Under the pieces are notes generated by a model that saw only the letters and a list, made by a program, of their open reading frames with translations, searched no databases and had not been told where the DNA came from. The translations under genes were made by a program, and so were the position numbers. 64,000 nt of DNA, taken from assembly GCF_027107535.1 (NCBI RefSeq), contig NZ_CP114283.1:2480001-2544000 (forward strand), given 5' to 3'. Source of the DNA: Streptomyces aurantiacus (GTDB taxonomy: Bacteria; Actinomycetota; Actinomycetes; Streptomycetales; Streptomycetaceae). Numbering within the stretch: position 1 is the stretch's first letter; every line of letters begins with the position of its first letter. This document shows positions 34,875 through 46,983 of the stretch, piece by piece.

Positions 34875-35956
34875 GAACGGCACTCGTCATCGGCACCGGC
34901 CTCATCGGGACGTCGGCCGCGCTGGCCCTGGCCGGGCGCGGCGTCACCGTGCACCTCGCCGACCACGACCCGGAGCAGGCCCGTACGGCGGCCGCGCTCG
35001 GCGCCGGGACGGACGAGGAACCCCGGGGGCCCGTCGACCTCGCGATCATCGCCGCGCCGCCCGCGCACGTCGCCGCGGCACTCGCCGACGCGATGCGGCG
35101 CGGGGTCGCCCGCGGCTACCTCGACGTGGCCAGCGTCAAGGGTGGGCCGCGCCGCGAGCTGGAGTCACTCGGCCTCGACCTGTCCGCGTACATCGGCTCG
35201 CACCCCATGTCCGGCCGTGAGAAGTCGGGCCCCCTGGCCGCCACCGGTGACCTCTTCGAGGGACGCCCCTGGGTGCTGACGCCGACCCGGGACACGGACA
35301 CCGAGGTGCTCAACCTCGCGCTGGAGCTGGTCTCGCACTGCCGGGCGGTCCCGGTGGTGATGGACGCCGACGCCCACGACCGTGCGGTCGCGCTCGTCTC
35401 GCACATGCCGCATCTGGTGTCCAGCATGGTCGCCGCCCGATTGGAGAACGCCGAGGAGACAGCCGTACGCCTCTGCGGGCAGGGCATCCGTGACGTGACC
35501 CGGATCGCCGCGTCCGACCCGCGGATGTGGATCGACATCCTCTCCGCGAACCCGGGTCCGGTCGCCGACCTCCTCGCGGACGTCTCCGCCGACCTGGACG
35601 AGACCGTGCAGGCCCTGCGCGCCCTCCAGTCCTCCGACGAGGCCAAGCGCCGCGAGGGCACCACAGGCATCGAGGACGTCCTGCGCCGCGGCAACGCCGG
35701 CCAGGTCCGTGTCCCCGGCAAGCACGGCGCCGCGCCCACCTCGTACGAGAGCGTCGTCGTCCTCATCGACGACCAGCCGGGCCAGCTGGCCCGCATCTTC
35801 GCCGACGCCGGCCGCGCGGGCGTCAACATCGAGGATGTGCGCATCGAGCATGCGACCGGGCAGCAGGCCGGTCTGGTGGAACTGATGGTGAAGCCGTCGG
35901 CGGTGCCGGTGCTGACGGCGTCCTTGCGGGAGCGGGGCTGGGCGATCCGGCAGTAG
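34871..35956 (+). CDS. tyrA: Prephenate dehydrogenase with C-terminal ACT domain
   Basis: 361 residues. The NAD(P)-binding ALVIGTGLIGTSAALALAG opens the protein. YIGSHPMSGREKSGPLAA carries the catalytic His, DAHDRAVALVSHMPHLVS the substrate-binding part. An ACT domain (about 290-361) begins SYESVVVLIDDQPGQLARIF and likely gives tyrosine feedback control. It makes 4-hydroxyphenylpyruvate from prephenate. The GTG start overlaps the chorismate mutase stop. In the next 500 bp only a broken small gene is found before cmk. Confidence 0.92.
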   Translation: MRTALVIGTGLIGTSAALALAGRGVTVHLADHDPEQARTAAALGAGTDEEPRGPVDLAIIAAPPAHVAAALADAMRRGVARGYLDVASVKGGPRRELESLGLDLSAYIGSHPMSGREKSGPLAATGDLFEGRPWVLTPTRDTDTEVLNLALELVSHCRAVPVVMDADAHDRAVALVSHMPHLVSSMVAARLENAEETAVRLCGQGIRDVTRIAASDPRMWIDILSANPGPVADLLADVSADLDETVQALRALQSSDEAKRREGTTGIEDVLRRGNAGQVRVPGKHGAAPTSYESVVVLIDDQPGQLARIFADAGRAGVNIEDVRIEHATGQQAGLVELMVKPSAVPVLTASLRERGWAIRQ

Positions 35957-35972
35957 GGGTGGTTCGTCCGGC

Positions 35973-36367
35973 GTGGGCGGGGCCCGCCGCGTCACCGATC
36001 CGGCCGCCCGGCCCCAGGCGCAGGAGGGGCTGCGCGCGCTCGACGAGGAGCGCCGTCAGGCCCGGGTCTGCCCGGACCGGCCGCGGCACAGTCACGGCTC
36101 CCACCTGAGCGCCTGCCCCTGGTGCGCGCGGGCCGCGGCCAGCGGGCACGACGTGTTCAGCGACACCGCGGCGCCCGCACCGGCCCCGCGAGCGCGTCAC
36201 GGACGAGGCGGATGAAGCCGCCCCGGCAGCCGGCACGGACGGGCCCGCCGACACAGCCGGATGCGACGCGGCAGCCGGGCAGCGCGCGGGCCCTCGCCGC
36301 GGGTCCGTCGATCGTGCCGGCGGTCCTGGTCCTGATGATCGTCGTGAGCCTGGCGCAGGGACGGTGA
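35973..36367 (+). pseudogene. Broken gene: zinc-ribbon segment and membrane helix in two frames
   Basis: Frame one from GTG 35973 has near-complete GC third positions until about 36170 and encodes VCPDRPRHSHGSHLSACPWC, a Cys/His treble-clef-like motif seen N-terminal to linker-plus-membrane proteins in Streptomyces. Then GC3 decays before the TGA at 36213. In the -1 frame, from about 36212, high-GC3 codons encode a Pro-rich linker and SIVPAVLVLMIVVSLAQGR, a membrane helix, ending at 36367. The two halves make sense as one protein joined by a frameshift. A sequencing error, a real frameshift, or programmed slippage are all possible. No convincing ribosome-binding site or long N-terminus is seen, so it may also be truncated. 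Confidence 0.45.
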
Positions 36368-36478
36368 GGGGCCGCCGCGGGGTCCGTAAAACGGGGTCCG
36401 GGAAGCCAGTAACCTTGTTCGGGGCGCGATCGTGCCCGCACCAGCCCAGCACCCCGTACCAGGAAGGTGTCCGCACCC

Positions 36479-37174
36479 GTGGAATCCACCGCCGCCCGGA
36501 CCGCTCCGGCCGTGATCGTCGCCATCGACGGTCCCTCCGGCACGGGCAAGTCGAGCACCTCGAAGGCCGTCGCCGCACAGCTCGGCTTGAGCTACCTGGA
36601 CACGGGCGCCCAGTACCGTGCGATCACCTGGTGGATGGTGACCAACGGCATCGACGTCGCCGACCCCTCCGAGATCGCGGCCGCGGCCGGGAAGCCCGAG
36701 ATCGTGTCCGGTACGGACCCCCTGGCGCCGACCATCACGGTCGACGGCACGGACGTCGCGGGCCCGATCCGCACCCAGGACGTCACCTCCAAGGTGAGCG
36801 CGGTCAGCGCCGTCCCCGAGGTGCGCGCCCGGATCACCGAGCTGCAGCGCTCGATCGCCGCGGCGGCCGAGAAGGGCATCGTCGTCGAGGGCCGGGACAT
36901 CGGTACGACCGTGCTGCCCGACGCCGACCTAAAGATCTTCCTCACCGCTTCCCCGGAGGCCCGCGCCGCCCGCCGCAGCGGTGAACTCAAGGGCGCCGAC
37001 GTCAACGCCACCCGCGAGGCCCTGATCAAGCGGGACGCGGCCGACTCCTCCCGCAAGACCTCGCCGCTGGCCAAGGCCGGCGACGCGGTCGAGGTGGACA
37101 CCTCCGACCTCACGCTCCTGCAGGTCATCGAGTGCGTCGTCACCCTCGTCGAGGAGAAGCGGACCACGAAGTGA
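36479..37174 (+). CDS. cmk: Cytidylate kinase
   Basis: 231 residues; phosphorylates CMP/dCMP. The P-loop IDGPSGTGKSSTSKAVA (about 14-30), YLDTGAQYRAITWWMV, the ERGRDIGTTV-type VVEGRDIGTTVLPDADLK and lid RRSGELKG are canonical. GTG 36479 yields VESTAARTAPAVIV, the known Streptomyces N-terminus, with GGAAGG 11 nt upstream; GTG 36467 would add four residues. It is first of the cmk-plsC-der group, conserved in actinobacteria. The stop overlaps the plsC start. Confidence 0.95.
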   Translation: MESTAARTAPAVIVAIDGPSGTGKSSTSKAVAAQLGLSYLDTGAQYRAITWWMVTNGIDVADPSEIAAAAGKPEIVSGTDPLAPTITVDGTDVAGPIRTQDVTSKVSAVSAVPEVRARITELQRSIAAAAEKGIVVEGRDIGTTVLPDADLKIFLTASPEARAARRSGELKGADVNATREALIKRDAADSSRKTSPLAKAGDAVEVDTSDLTLLQVIECVVTLVEEKRTTK

Positions 37175-37827
37175 GCGAAGCCCCCGCCGTCCCGACGGCG
37201 CGGCGTGCCGAGGTCGGCCGCCGGATCGGCGTCGGCCTGATGTTCGGGCTGTGGAAGCCGCGCGTCCTGGGCGCCTGGAAGGTCCCCGCGACCGGCCCGG
37301 TGATCCTCGCCGTCAACCACTCCCACAACATCGACGGTCCGATGGTCATGGGCGTGGCACCCCGGCCGACGCACTTCCTGATCAAGAAGGAGGCGTTCAT
37401 CGGTCCGCTCGACCCCTTCCTGCTCGCCATCGGGCAGGTGAAGGTGGACCGTACGATCGCCGACCGCACCGCGATCACGCAGGCGCTGGGCGTCCTCGCG
37501 GACGGTGGCGTCCTCGGGATCTTCCCCGAGGGCACCCGCGGCCAGGGCGACTTCGCCTCGCTGCGCGCGGGGCTCTCCTACTTCGCGGTCCGCGGCGGGG
37601 CCCCGATCGTGCCGGTCGCCGTGCTGGGAAGCACGGAGCGGCGCGGACGGTTGACGAAGGAGCTGCCCCCGCTGCGGAGCCGGGTCGACGTCGTCTTCGG
37701 CGACCCCTTCGAGGCGGGCGACGGCAGCGGACGGCGTACGCGCAAGGCCCTCGACGAGGCGACCGTGCGCATCCAGAAACAGCTCACCGCGCACCTGGAA
37801 AACGCCAGGCGCCTTACGGGGCGCTGA
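37171..37827 (+). CDS. 1-acyl-sn-glycerol-3-phosphate acyltransferase (PlsC family)
   Basis: 218 residues. The acyltransferase motifs are [11 protein letters not shown] (NHx4D catalytic pair), the substrate block [12 protein letters not shown] and IVPVAVLGS. It adds the second acyl chain to make phosphatidic acid at the membrane face. A short hydrophobic stretch [11 protein letters not shown] near the N-terminus could associate with the membrane. GTG 37171 overlaps the cmk stop (GTGA). The der gene follows 73 bp later. Confidence 0.92.
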   Translation: MSEAPAVPTARRAEVGRRIGVGLMFGLWKPRVLGAWKVPATGPVILAVNHSHNIDGPMVMGVAPRPTHFLIKKEAFIGPLDPFLLAIGQVKVDRTIADRTAITQALGVLADGGVLGIFPEGTRGQGDFASLRAGLSYFAVRGGAPIVPVAVLGSTERRGRLTKELPPLRSRVDVVFGDPFEAGDGSGRRTRKALDEATVRIQKQLTAHLENARRLTGR

Positions 37828-37900
37828 GAGACACTTGAGTAGTGGATCACCCCAAACGGGGCGTTCCACCGATCACCACGATGAACGAGGTACGGACTTC

Positions 37901-39370
37901 ATGAACGACCAGATCCAGCCCGACGGCTCGGAGCACGAGCACGGGGCACTTGGCGATGCCGAGTACGCGGAGTTCATGGAGCTCGCCGCGGAAGAGGGCT
38001 TCGACGCCGAGGACATCGAGGGCGCGATCGGCGAGGCCGGTCACGGCCCGCTTCCGGTCCTCGCCGTCGTCGGCCGCCCGAATGTCGGCAAGTCGACCCT
38101 GGTGAACCGCATCATCGGCCGCCGCGAGGCCGTCGTCGAGGACAAGCCGGGCGTCACCCGCGACCGCGTCACCTACGAGGCCGAGTGGGCGGGCCGCCGC
38201 TTCAAGCTCGTCGACACCGGCGGCTGGGAGCAGGACGTCCTCGGCATCGACGCCTCCGTGGCCGCGCAGGCCGAGTTCGCGATCGACGCGGCCGACGCGG
38301 TCGTCTTCGTCGTCGACGCCAAGGTCGGTGCCACCGACACCGACGAGGCGGTCGTACGCCTGCTGCGCAAGGCCGGCAAGCCCGTCGTCCTGTGTGCGAA
38401 CAAGGTCGACGGCCTCAGCGGTGAGGCCGACGCCTCGTACCTGTGGTCGCTGGGTCTCGGCGAGCCGCACCCCGTCTCCGCGCTGCACGGCCGCGGCACC
38501 GGCGACATGCTCGACGCCGTCCTGGAGGCGCTTCCCGAGGCCCCCGCGCAGACCTTCGGCACGGCGATCGGCGGTCCCCGCCGCATCGCGCTCATCGGCC
38601 GCCCGAACGTCGGCAAGTCCTCGCTCCTGAACAAGGTGGCGAACGAGGACCGCGTGGTCGTCAACGAGGTCGCGGGCACCACCCGTGACCCGGTCGACGA
38701 GCTCATCGAGCTCGGCGGCGTCACCTGGAAGTTCGTCGACACGGCCGGTATCCGCAAGCGGGTCCACCTCCAGCAGGGCGCCGACTACTACGCCTCGCTG
38801 CGCACTGCCGCCGCCGTCGAGAAGGCGGAGGTCGCGGTCATCCTGCTGGATGCCAGCGAGAGCATCAGCGTCCAGGACCAGCGCATCGTGACGATGGCCG
38901 TCGATGCGGGCCGCGCGATCGTTCTCGCCTTCAACAAGTGGGACACCCTCGACGAGGAGCGCCGCTACTACCTGGAGCGGGAGATCGAGACCGAGCTCCT
39001 CCAGGTGGCGTGGGCCCCGCGGGTCAACGTCTCGGCGCGTACGGGCCGCCACATGGAGAAGCTGGTCCCGGCGATCGAGGCCGCGCTGGCGGGCTGGGAG
39101 GAACGCGTTCCGACGGGCCGTCTGAACGCCTTCCTGGGTGAGCTGGTCGCGGCCCACCCGCACCCGATCCGCGGCGGCAAGCAGCCCCGCATCCTCTTCG
39201 GCACGCAGGCGGGCACCAAGCCGCCGCGGTTCGTGCTCTTCGCCTCGGGCTTCATCGAGCACGGCTACCGCCGCTTCGTGGAGCGCCGGCTGCGTGAGGA
39301 GTTCGGCTTCGAGGGGACGCCGATCCACATCTCGGTGCGGGTGCGCGAGAAGCGCGGCAAGAAGAAGTAG
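37901..39370 (+). CDS. der: Ribosome-assembly GTPase Der (EngA)
   Basis: 489 residues; tandem-GTPase factor for 50S assembly. G1 motifs [13 protein letters not shown] (about 56) and [13 protein letters not shown] (about 230), the G3 DTGGWEQ and DTAGIRKR, the G4 NKVDG and NKWD and a C-terminal KH-like domain ([15 protein letters not shown] to [11 protein letters not shown]) are all there. An acidic 45-residue N-terminal extension is usual in Streptomyces. ATG 37901 follows GAGG by 10 nt. It ends 20 bp before a very strong bidirectional terminator. Confidence 0.96.
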   Translation: MNDQIQPDGSEHEHGALGDAEYAEFMELAAEEGFDAEDIEGAIGEAGHGPLPVLAVVGRPNVGKSTLVNRIIGRREAVVEDKPGVTRDRVTYEAEWAGRRFKLVDTGGWEQDVLGIDASVAAQAEFAIDAADAVVFVVDAKVGATDTDEAVVRLLRKAGKPVVLCANKVDGLSGEADASYLWSLGLGEPHPVSALHGRGTGDMLDAVLEALPEAPAQTFGTAIGGPRRIALIGRPNVGKSSLLNKVANEDRVVVNEVAGTTRDPVDELIELGGVTWKFVDTAGIRKRVHLQQGADYYASLRTAAAVEKAEVAVILLDASESISVQDQRIVTMAVDAGRAIVLAFNKWDTLDEERRYYLEREIETELLQVAWAPRVNVSARTGRHMEKLVPAIEAALAGWEERVPTGRLNAFLGELVAAHPHPIRGGKQPRILFGTQAGTKPPRFVLFASGFIEHGYRRFVERRLREEFGFEGTPIHISVRVREKRGKKK

Positions 39371-39390
39371 CCGTACGGCGGAAACCGTAC

Positions 39391-39441
39391 GCACATGAGG
39401 AGAGGGCCCCCGCACCGTGCGGGGGCCCTCTCCTCATGTGC
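39391..39441. terminator. Strong bidirectional terminator between der and the next gene
   Basis: Two 25-nt perfectly complementary arms (39391-39415 and 39417-39441) form a near loopless hairpin one base before the stop codon (39443) of the minus-strand gene, so it serves both directions. A smaller hairpin (CGTACGG with CCGTACG) lies at 39373-39391. Confidence 0.9.
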
Positions 39442-39442
39442 G

Positions 39443-39892
39443 TCAGCGTTCCCGGCGAGGCCCTGGCGGCAGCGCCGCCGGGATCAGGCCCGTGGCGTGC
39501 TGCCGTGCCACCGGCTGCCAGACGGTCGTGACCGTCGGGCTCTGGTGCGCGGACACCTGCCCGGTCTGGTGCTGCCCGGCGACATGCCGCATGCCGTACG
39601 CGGTCGGCGTGTACGCACCCGAGTTGTACGAGCCGGAGCCGAGCAGCCCCGAGCCGTGGAGGCCCGATCCGTGCAGGCCGGGCCCGCTCGGGCTGATCCC
39701 GAAGGCCTTGAAGCCGAGATCCTCCTCGCCGATGCGATCGCCCGGCAGGGTCCGGAAGGTCCTGAGGTACTCCGCGTACAGCGCGTCGTAGATCGGGGTG
39801 GCCGAACAGCTGCCCGTGAAGTCCTGGGCCGGCCGCAGGGCCGGGACCGGGGACGAGTAGGGCAGGCGGCGGGGGGCGTCGTAGGTGTGCAC
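39443..39892 (-). CDS. Conserved hypothetical protein (TPIYDALYAEY motif)
   Basis: 149 residues starting GTG (VHTYDAPRRLPYSS). The centre has SATPIYDALYAEYLRTFRTL and PGDRIGEEDLGFKAFG, a block I have seen in actinobacterial hypothetical proteins of unknown function. The remainder is Gly/Ser/Pro-rich with a GLHGSGLHGSG repeat and a His/Gln-rich end. No membrane or export signal. It is the downstream gene of a possible pair with the gene at 39998-40774 and terminates in the shared hairpin with der. Confidence 0.65.
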   Translation of the reverse strand: MHTYDAPRRLPYSSPVPALRPAQDFTGSCSATPIYDALYAEYLRTFRTLPGDRIGEEDLGFKAFGISPSGPGLHGSGLHGSGLLGSGSYNSGAYTPTAYGMRHVAGQHQTGQVSAHQSPTVTTVWQPVARQHATGLIPAALPPGPRRER

Positions 39893-39997
39893 GTACGTGC
39901 CAACGACCCCGCCGCCCTTCGGATGCGGCCGACGGTCCGCTTTCGCAGGTCACCGGGAGTGTCTCCGGCGTCCGCGGGGGACCGGGGCCGCCCGTGC

Positions 39998-40774
39998 TCA
40001 GGTGCCGGCCAGGGGCATCGCGCTCGCCACCAGTCGGCCGCTCGCCGCCGCCTTGTCGAGCGCGTCACGCAGCAGGTCCTCGCGGGGCTGACGGCCGATC
40101 GAGCCGACGGGGGCCGCGAACAGCAGTACCTGCTGGTGCTTGTTGGCGGCCGCCCGCCAGCTGTCGGTTACCTGGAGCGGCTGGTGGGCCTGCCACCAGG
40201 CGACGGGCGAGCCGCCGCCGGCGCCGGGCTGCAGAACCGCGTGCAGCTGGCCCATGGCGAGCAGCACGGACCAGCCGTGCAGCACGGGCGGCACCTCGGT
40301 GAGCTGGCTGACCGGCATGAACCCCTGCTCGATGAGGAGCGGCAGGAAGTCGTCGCCGGCACCGCCCGCCGTGCCCGGCCGGGCGATGCGTCCGGTCGGC
40401 TCGACGACGAGCGCGGGGTGCAACTCGCCGCCCAGCAGGACGAGTCCGCTGGTGACGCCGAGGACGGCCTGCTCGGGCAGGGCCTCGGCGGGGCGCTCGT
40501 CCCCGGTGATGGACCGGGCGGCGCCCTGCAGTTGCTCCTCGGTCACCTGGACGACCTGCGAGGGCAGGCAGCCGGCGTGGGCGAAGGCGAGGACGGCGGT
40601 CTCCTCGCCGATGAACAGGACAGTGCTGGTGCGCTCCTGTTCGGAGTCGCCCTGGGTGCGGCAGGACGTGCAGTCGTAACTGCCCGGGGCGTTGTCTCCG
40701 GCGAGCAGCCGGTCGGCTTCTTCGTCGCCGATCTCGGCGCGTACGTCGTCGCTGACGTCGAGCATGCGCGGCAC
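39998..40774 (-). CDS. Conserved hypothetical protein
   Basis: 258 residues. It opens MPRMLDVSDDVRAEIGDEEA and has SYDCTSCRTQGDSEQERTS, a single CxxC and no other zinc pair nearby. The body is a mixed alpha/beta protein with IGEETAVLAFAHAGCLPS and LLGGELHPALVVEP; no catalytic motif is recognised. GAGGAG is about 7 nt before the GTG at 40774. No signal peptide or membrane helix. Probably the upstream partner of the gene ending at 39443. Confidence 0.7.
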   Translation of the reverse strand: MPRMLDVSDDVRAEIGDEEADRLLAGDNAPGSYDCTSCRTQGDSEQERTSTVLFIGEETAVLAFAHAGCLPSQVVQVTEEQLQGAARSITGDERPAEALPEQAVLGVTSGLVLLGGELHPALVVEPTGRIARPGTAGGAGDDFLPLLIEQGFMPVSQLTEVPPVLHGWSVLLAMGQLHAVLQPGAGGGSPVAWWQAHQPLQVTDSWRAAANKHQQVLLFAAPVGSIGRQPREDLLRDALDKAAASGRLVASAMPLAGT

Positions 40775-42623
<1,849 letters not shown>

Positions 42624-42627
<4 letters not shown>

Positions 42628-45600
42628 CCGCCGGCCACCGGGCCGAGCCCCTCCTGACCCAGGTCCGGATTCCCTTGATCCGTATGCTCTTGGCCCGGAT
42701 TTTCCTGGGTCGTGTGCCCCTGGTCCGTCCGGGGGCCGCGGTGCCCGTCGAACGCGTCGAGGCGTTCGAGGACGTGGCCGGGCGGGCCGGAGGCGACGAC
42801 GCGGCCCGCGGTCATGACGTGCACGGTGTCGGCGAGGTCGGCCACCAGGTCGAGATCGTGCTCGACGACGAGCAGGGCCGTGCCGTCGGCGGCGAGTGCC
42901 CGCAGCACGCGGGCCAGTGCCGTCACCTCGCCCGTGTCGAGCCCGGCCGCGGGTTCGTCGAGCAGCAGTACCCGCGGGCTTCCGGCGAGGGCCCGGGCCA
43001 GCTCGACGCGCCGCAGGGTCCCGGTGGGCAGGTCCGCCGCGGGCAGCGCCCGTACGGGACCGTGGAGCCCGAGCAGACGCAGTGCCCGCTCGGCCGCGTC
43101 GGCGTCGATGACGCGCCCCTGCTCGGCGCCCACGCGTACGTTCTCCGCCACGGTCAGCGTCGGGAAGACGGCCAGTTGCTGGAAGGTGCGGGCGATGCCG
43201 AGCCGTGTCCGTGCGTGGGCGGGCAGCCGGGTGATGTCCCGTTCCCCCAGGGCGACCCTTCCCGACGCCGGTCGCACGGTTCCGGCGAGACAGTGGAACA
43301 GGGTGCTCTTCCCGGCTCCGTTGGGCCCGACGACCGCGGTGATCCGGCCCGGCGGCAGATCGAGGTCGACGCCGTCCAGGGCGGTATGGCCGTCGTAGGC
43401 GACGCGCAGGGCGCGAGCCCGGAGGGCGGGGCGAGGTGCCGCCCCGGCCACGGAACGAGGGGCTCGTCCGGCAGGGGCCTCCCGTCGCGCTGATCCGGTC
43501 GGCCGTGTCTCCGCGCGCGCGGAGAGGTCCGTACCCAGGCCACCGGCGCCCGCACCGAGCTGAGTACGGCCGTCTCCCGCTCCGGTACCGCTGTCGCCAC
43601 GGTCGTCCGCCCCAGGACCTGTGCGGAGGCCGTCGCCGTCACGTCCGTCGGCGGGGCCGGGAGTCGCGACGGGGCGGCCGCGCCCCTCCTGATGTCCGGA
43701 GGCTCCCTGGGCGGGCGTGGTGGCCTCCCCGTCCTCGTGCGCGCCGGGCGGCGGGAGGGGTGGGCCGAAGGCCGTGCCCAGGGCCGTGTCGGTGCGTCCC
43801 TCCGGGCCCGGTGTCCACGGGGAACCGTCCCCGTCGTCGGCGGACGGCGGCACCGCGCGTCTCACCAGCGGACGCCCGCCGGTGAGGCGGCTCATCGTGT
43901 CCGGCCCGGTGGACGTGAGCGCCACCGGGACCGCCGCCCGTGGCGTGCCGGAGCCCTGGGCAGGCGCCGCCCGCAGCTTCCGCCTCACCCCGGCCCCCAG
44001 CGGGGTCGGCGTCACCTCCCGGCGCAGCCGCAGGCGCCCGGCCGCCTGCCGCAGTGCCTCGTACGGGCCGCCGGGGAAGCGGCCCACGAGGACCGCCAGG
44101 AGGCCGATGGAGGCCGCCGCCACCCCGCCCCGGGTACCGGCGTCCAGACCGACGAGGAGAGCCGCCGCGAGCAGCGCGCCGAGGACGCTGTCGGCGCCGA
44201 GCACCACGATCGCGGCGAACCACAGCAGACCGCGGACCGGGTCGTACGCCGCCGGGTCGAAGGCACGCACGCCCATGCCGAGCATGCCGCCGCCCAGCGC
44301 GGCCAGGGCGGCGCCCGCCACGAAGGCCGTCAGCTTGAGCGCCGGGACGCGGACGCCCGCCGCCGACGCGCCCGCCTCGTGGTCCCGCATCGCGGCCAGG
44401 GCCCGGCCCGTACGCCCCCGGCGCAGCGCGTGGGCGGCCAGCAACGCGCCCGCGAGCAGGACCAGTTCGAGCACGTAGTACGCGCGGTCGCCCTCGAAGC
44501 CCGCCGGGCGGCCCAGGGCCAGGCCCGACGTCGCGTACGGCTGGGCGAAGACGAAACGGCTGACACCGACGCCCACCGCGAAGGTCGCCAGTGCGAGAGC
44601 CAGGCCGTGGCGGCCGATGGCGGGCCAGCCGGTCAGCAGGCCCAGGGGTGCCACCAGCAGGACGGCGACCGCGAGCGCGGCCAGTTCCGGGAGCGGCGGC
44701 AGACCCGGGAAGCGGCCCGCCGCCAGCAGCGCCGTGAAAAGGGCGCCCAAACCCGCGTACGCCGCCTGGCCCAGCGAGATCTGGCCGCCGCGGCCCGTCA
44801 CGACGACCAGGGACAGCAGGACGACGCCCAGCGCCGGGACCTGGACGGACGTGTGCAGGTCCTGCCCCGCGAAGCCCAGCGGCAGCAGGAACAGGACCAC
44901 GGCCACGATCCACGCGCCCGGCGGGGTCGGTACGCGGGCCGTCGCCGTGCGGGGCAGGGCGTCCCGGGTGCCGATGCCCGGCAGCACCAGGGCCGCGACC
45001 AGCAGGGCGACGACGAAGAGGTTCGCGCCCACCGCCTGGAGGAGCGGTTCGCGCCAGCCCGTCGGGTGCAGCCGGGTCAGCTGGCTCTGGGCGACCCCGA
45101 TGCCCAGGGCCACGACCACGGCCACCGGCAGACTCCGCATCCGGGCGGCCACCGCGACCGCCACCACCTCCATCACCAGCAACGGCATGCCGTACGGGTC
45201 CAGACGTACGTAAGGAGCCAGCAGCACCCCGGTCAGACCCGCGGTGAACGAGCCGAACACCCAGCCCGCCGCGGCCACCCGGTCGGCGTCGATCCCGCCC
45301 AGGACGGCGAGCGAGCGGTCGTCGACCACGGCCCGCAACTCCCGGCCGAAGCGCGTCCGGCGGATCACCGCGCCCACCGCGGCGGCCAGCACGAGCGTCA
45401 CCGTCAACTGGCCCCAGGGGTCGGCGGAGACGAGGACCGGCGCGTCCGGGCGGGCGCCGGGGCCCCAGACCAGCGCCGCCCCGCCGACGAGCAGGACGAA
45501 CACGCCGATGGACGCGACGAGCGTCTGCGCGGGGTCGCCTCCGAGGACGGACAGGGGACGGAAGACGAACCGTTCCAGCACGAGGCCGATGCCCGGGGCG

Positions 45601-45818
45601 ACCACGAGCAGCGTGAGCGCGGCGGCGAGTGGGAGCGGCCAGCCCCACCCGACGGTGAGCTGCCACAGCAGGTAGGCGCACACCATGGCGACGGCGCCGT
45701 GCGCGAAGTTGAGCACGCCGGTCGCCCGGTGGGTCACGACCAGGCCGATCCCGGTGAGCGCGGCCGCGCTGCCGACGGAGAGCCCGGCGAGCGTGAGGTC
45801 GTACGTCAGCGAGGCCAT
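42624..45818 (-). CDS. LivH-LivM-LivG fusion: branched-chain amino-acid-type ABC permeases and ATPase in one chain
   Basis: 1064 residues. Residues 1-290 are LivH (YDLTLAGLSVGSAAALTGIG, GVLNFAHGAVAMV). About 295-600 are LivM (GRGGQISLGQAAYAGLGA signature, AGASAAGVRVPALKLTAFV). A 200-residue Pro/Gly/Asp-rich linker leads to LivG (about 800-1010) with intact Walker A VVGPNGAGKSTLFHCLAG and Walker B VLLLDEPAAGLD. The signature position reads DLPTGTLRRVELARAL, deviating from the common LPYGDQRR or LSYGQQRR. In most bacteria these are three genes. No internal stop or frameshift is seen. The ATG at 45818 overlaps the stop of the preceding gene by one base. The substrate could be branched-chain amino acids, urea or amides. 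Confidence 0.9.
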
Positions 45819-46315
45819 CAGCCGTCCGCCTCGGACGACCGGTCGTCCGAGGCGGCGGGTTCGCAGATCGGGCAGGGGGCGAGTGCCCCGCCGGCGAGGA
45901 CCATGGAGTCGACCGGCAGGGCCTCCGGCTTTCCGGCGACGAGCGGGCAGTCCGCGCGGTGCCACAGCGTGCCGCCCGGCACCATCAGCAGGTCTCCGCT
46001 GACGGCCACGGGCGCGGCGGCCGCCTGCCCGGAGCCGTCCGCGTCGGCCGGCCCGGCCGCCACCAGGAGCCCGTACAACTCCTCGACGCGGGCCGCGGCG
46101 AGGGCGTTCCTGCCGTGGGTGAGGAGGACCGCGCCGGCGACGATCAGGGCCGCTCCAGGAACCGTGCAGGACGCCAGGAAGGGAAGCTGCCGTTCCGCGT
46201 AGCGCTCGCCGGAGATCCCGTACCAGCCGAGGACGCACAACACTGCTCCCGCGGCCAGCGCGGCCCACCCGGCCCACAGGACGGGGTGCACGGTCCGCAG
46301 TCGAGCTGTCCGCAT
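45818..46315 (-). CDS. Membrane protein with a C-terminal Cys/His motif, cotranscribed with the Liv transporter
   Basis: 165 residues. Two membrane helices near the N-terminus (VLWAGWAALAAGAVLCVLGW, LASCTVPGAALIVAGAVLL), then an Ala-rich region and LWHRADCPLVAGKPEAL followed by APCPICEPAA. The spaced His, Cys, Cys, Cys could bind metal or form disulfides; the H-x-x-D-C-x3-x-G-K part resembles Ada-type metal-binding modules, but that is inference. ATG 46315 has GGGAG 5 nt upstream. Its stop overlaps the livHMG start, so it likely assists or senses transport. The lipoprotein gene starts divergently at 46444. Confidence 0.75.
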   Translation of the reverse strand: MRTARLRTVHPVLWAGWAALAAGAVLCVLGWYGISGERYAERQLPFLASCTVPGAALIVAGAVLLTHGRNALAAARVEELYGLLVAAGPADADGSGQAAAAPVAVSGDLLMVPGGTLWHRADCPLVAGKPEALPVDSMVLAGGALAPCPICEPAASDDRSSEADG

Positions 46316-46443
46316 GGGGGCTCCCATGTCATGTGTCTGACTGTCTTCCAAGTCCGTCGATGGACTTGCACTATGCCTTCTGCAAGCTGACCCTGAAAGC
46401 TCCGGGCGCACTTGGCCCGGACCGACACCCGGTGGTGAGCCAG

Positions 46444-46983
46444 ATGGTTCTCGGGAGTGACCTCAGGCGGGGGACAGGCCGGGGGCTGGCGGTGGCGGTA
46501 CTCGTCCTCGCCTGTGCCCTCACGGCCTGCGGCGACGACAGCGGCGGCGACGAGACGACCCCGCCCTCGCCCTCCGTGAAGCTGCCCAGGACGACCGAAC
46601 CGACTCCGAGCGCGAGCGCCCCGGACGATCCGGCGGAGGCCGAGAGGCAGATCAAGGAGAACTGGAAGAAGTTCTTCGACCCCGACGTCCCCACGAAGGA
46701 CAAACAGGCCGTCCTGGAGAACGGCGACAAGATGGACCAGGTTCTCAAGAGCTTCAGCGGCGACGAGCGCGGCGGGCAGGTGGAGGCGACGGTCACCGAG
46801 GTCGAGTTCACCTCGCCGGCCGAGGCGAACGTGACGTACACGCTGACCCTGAAGGGCGCCACGGTCATGCCGGACGCCGCCGGGACCGCGGTCGAGCAGG
46901 ACGACACGTGGAAGGTGTCCGTCAAGACGCTCTGCGGACTGGTGGGGCTGAGCGGCAATGAGTCGCCGGGCCCGGGTTGCTGA
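46444..46983 (+). CDS. Lipoprotein next to the Liv solute-binding protein
   Basis: 179 residues from ATG 46444. A signal peptide GLAVAVLVLACALTACGDD with lipobox LTAC predicts a membrane-anchored protein. A charged Thr/Pro-rich spacer is followed by KENWKKFFDPDVPTKDKQAV and a beta-rich domain (EATVTEVEFTSPAEANVTYT). It resembles many actinobacterial lipoproteins with an NTF2-like fold; the function is unknown. GTG starts at 46432 or 46435 are possible. The last 26 nt overlap the livJ-like gene, so the two are coupled. Confidence 0.72.
   Translation: MVLGSDLRRGTGRGLAVAVLVLACALTACGDDSGGDETTPPSPSVKLPRTTEPTPSASAPDDPAEAERQIKENWKKFFDPDVPTKDKQAVLENGDKMDQVLKSFSGDERGGQVEATVTEVEFTSPAEANVTYTLTLKGATVMPDAAGTAVEQDDTWKVSVKTLCGLVGLSGNESPGPGC

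Noticed and set aside
43639..45681. Long open frames inside livHMG on other frames and the plus strand
   Set aside because: The minus-strand fusion explains the region with complete LivH, LivM and LivG motifs.
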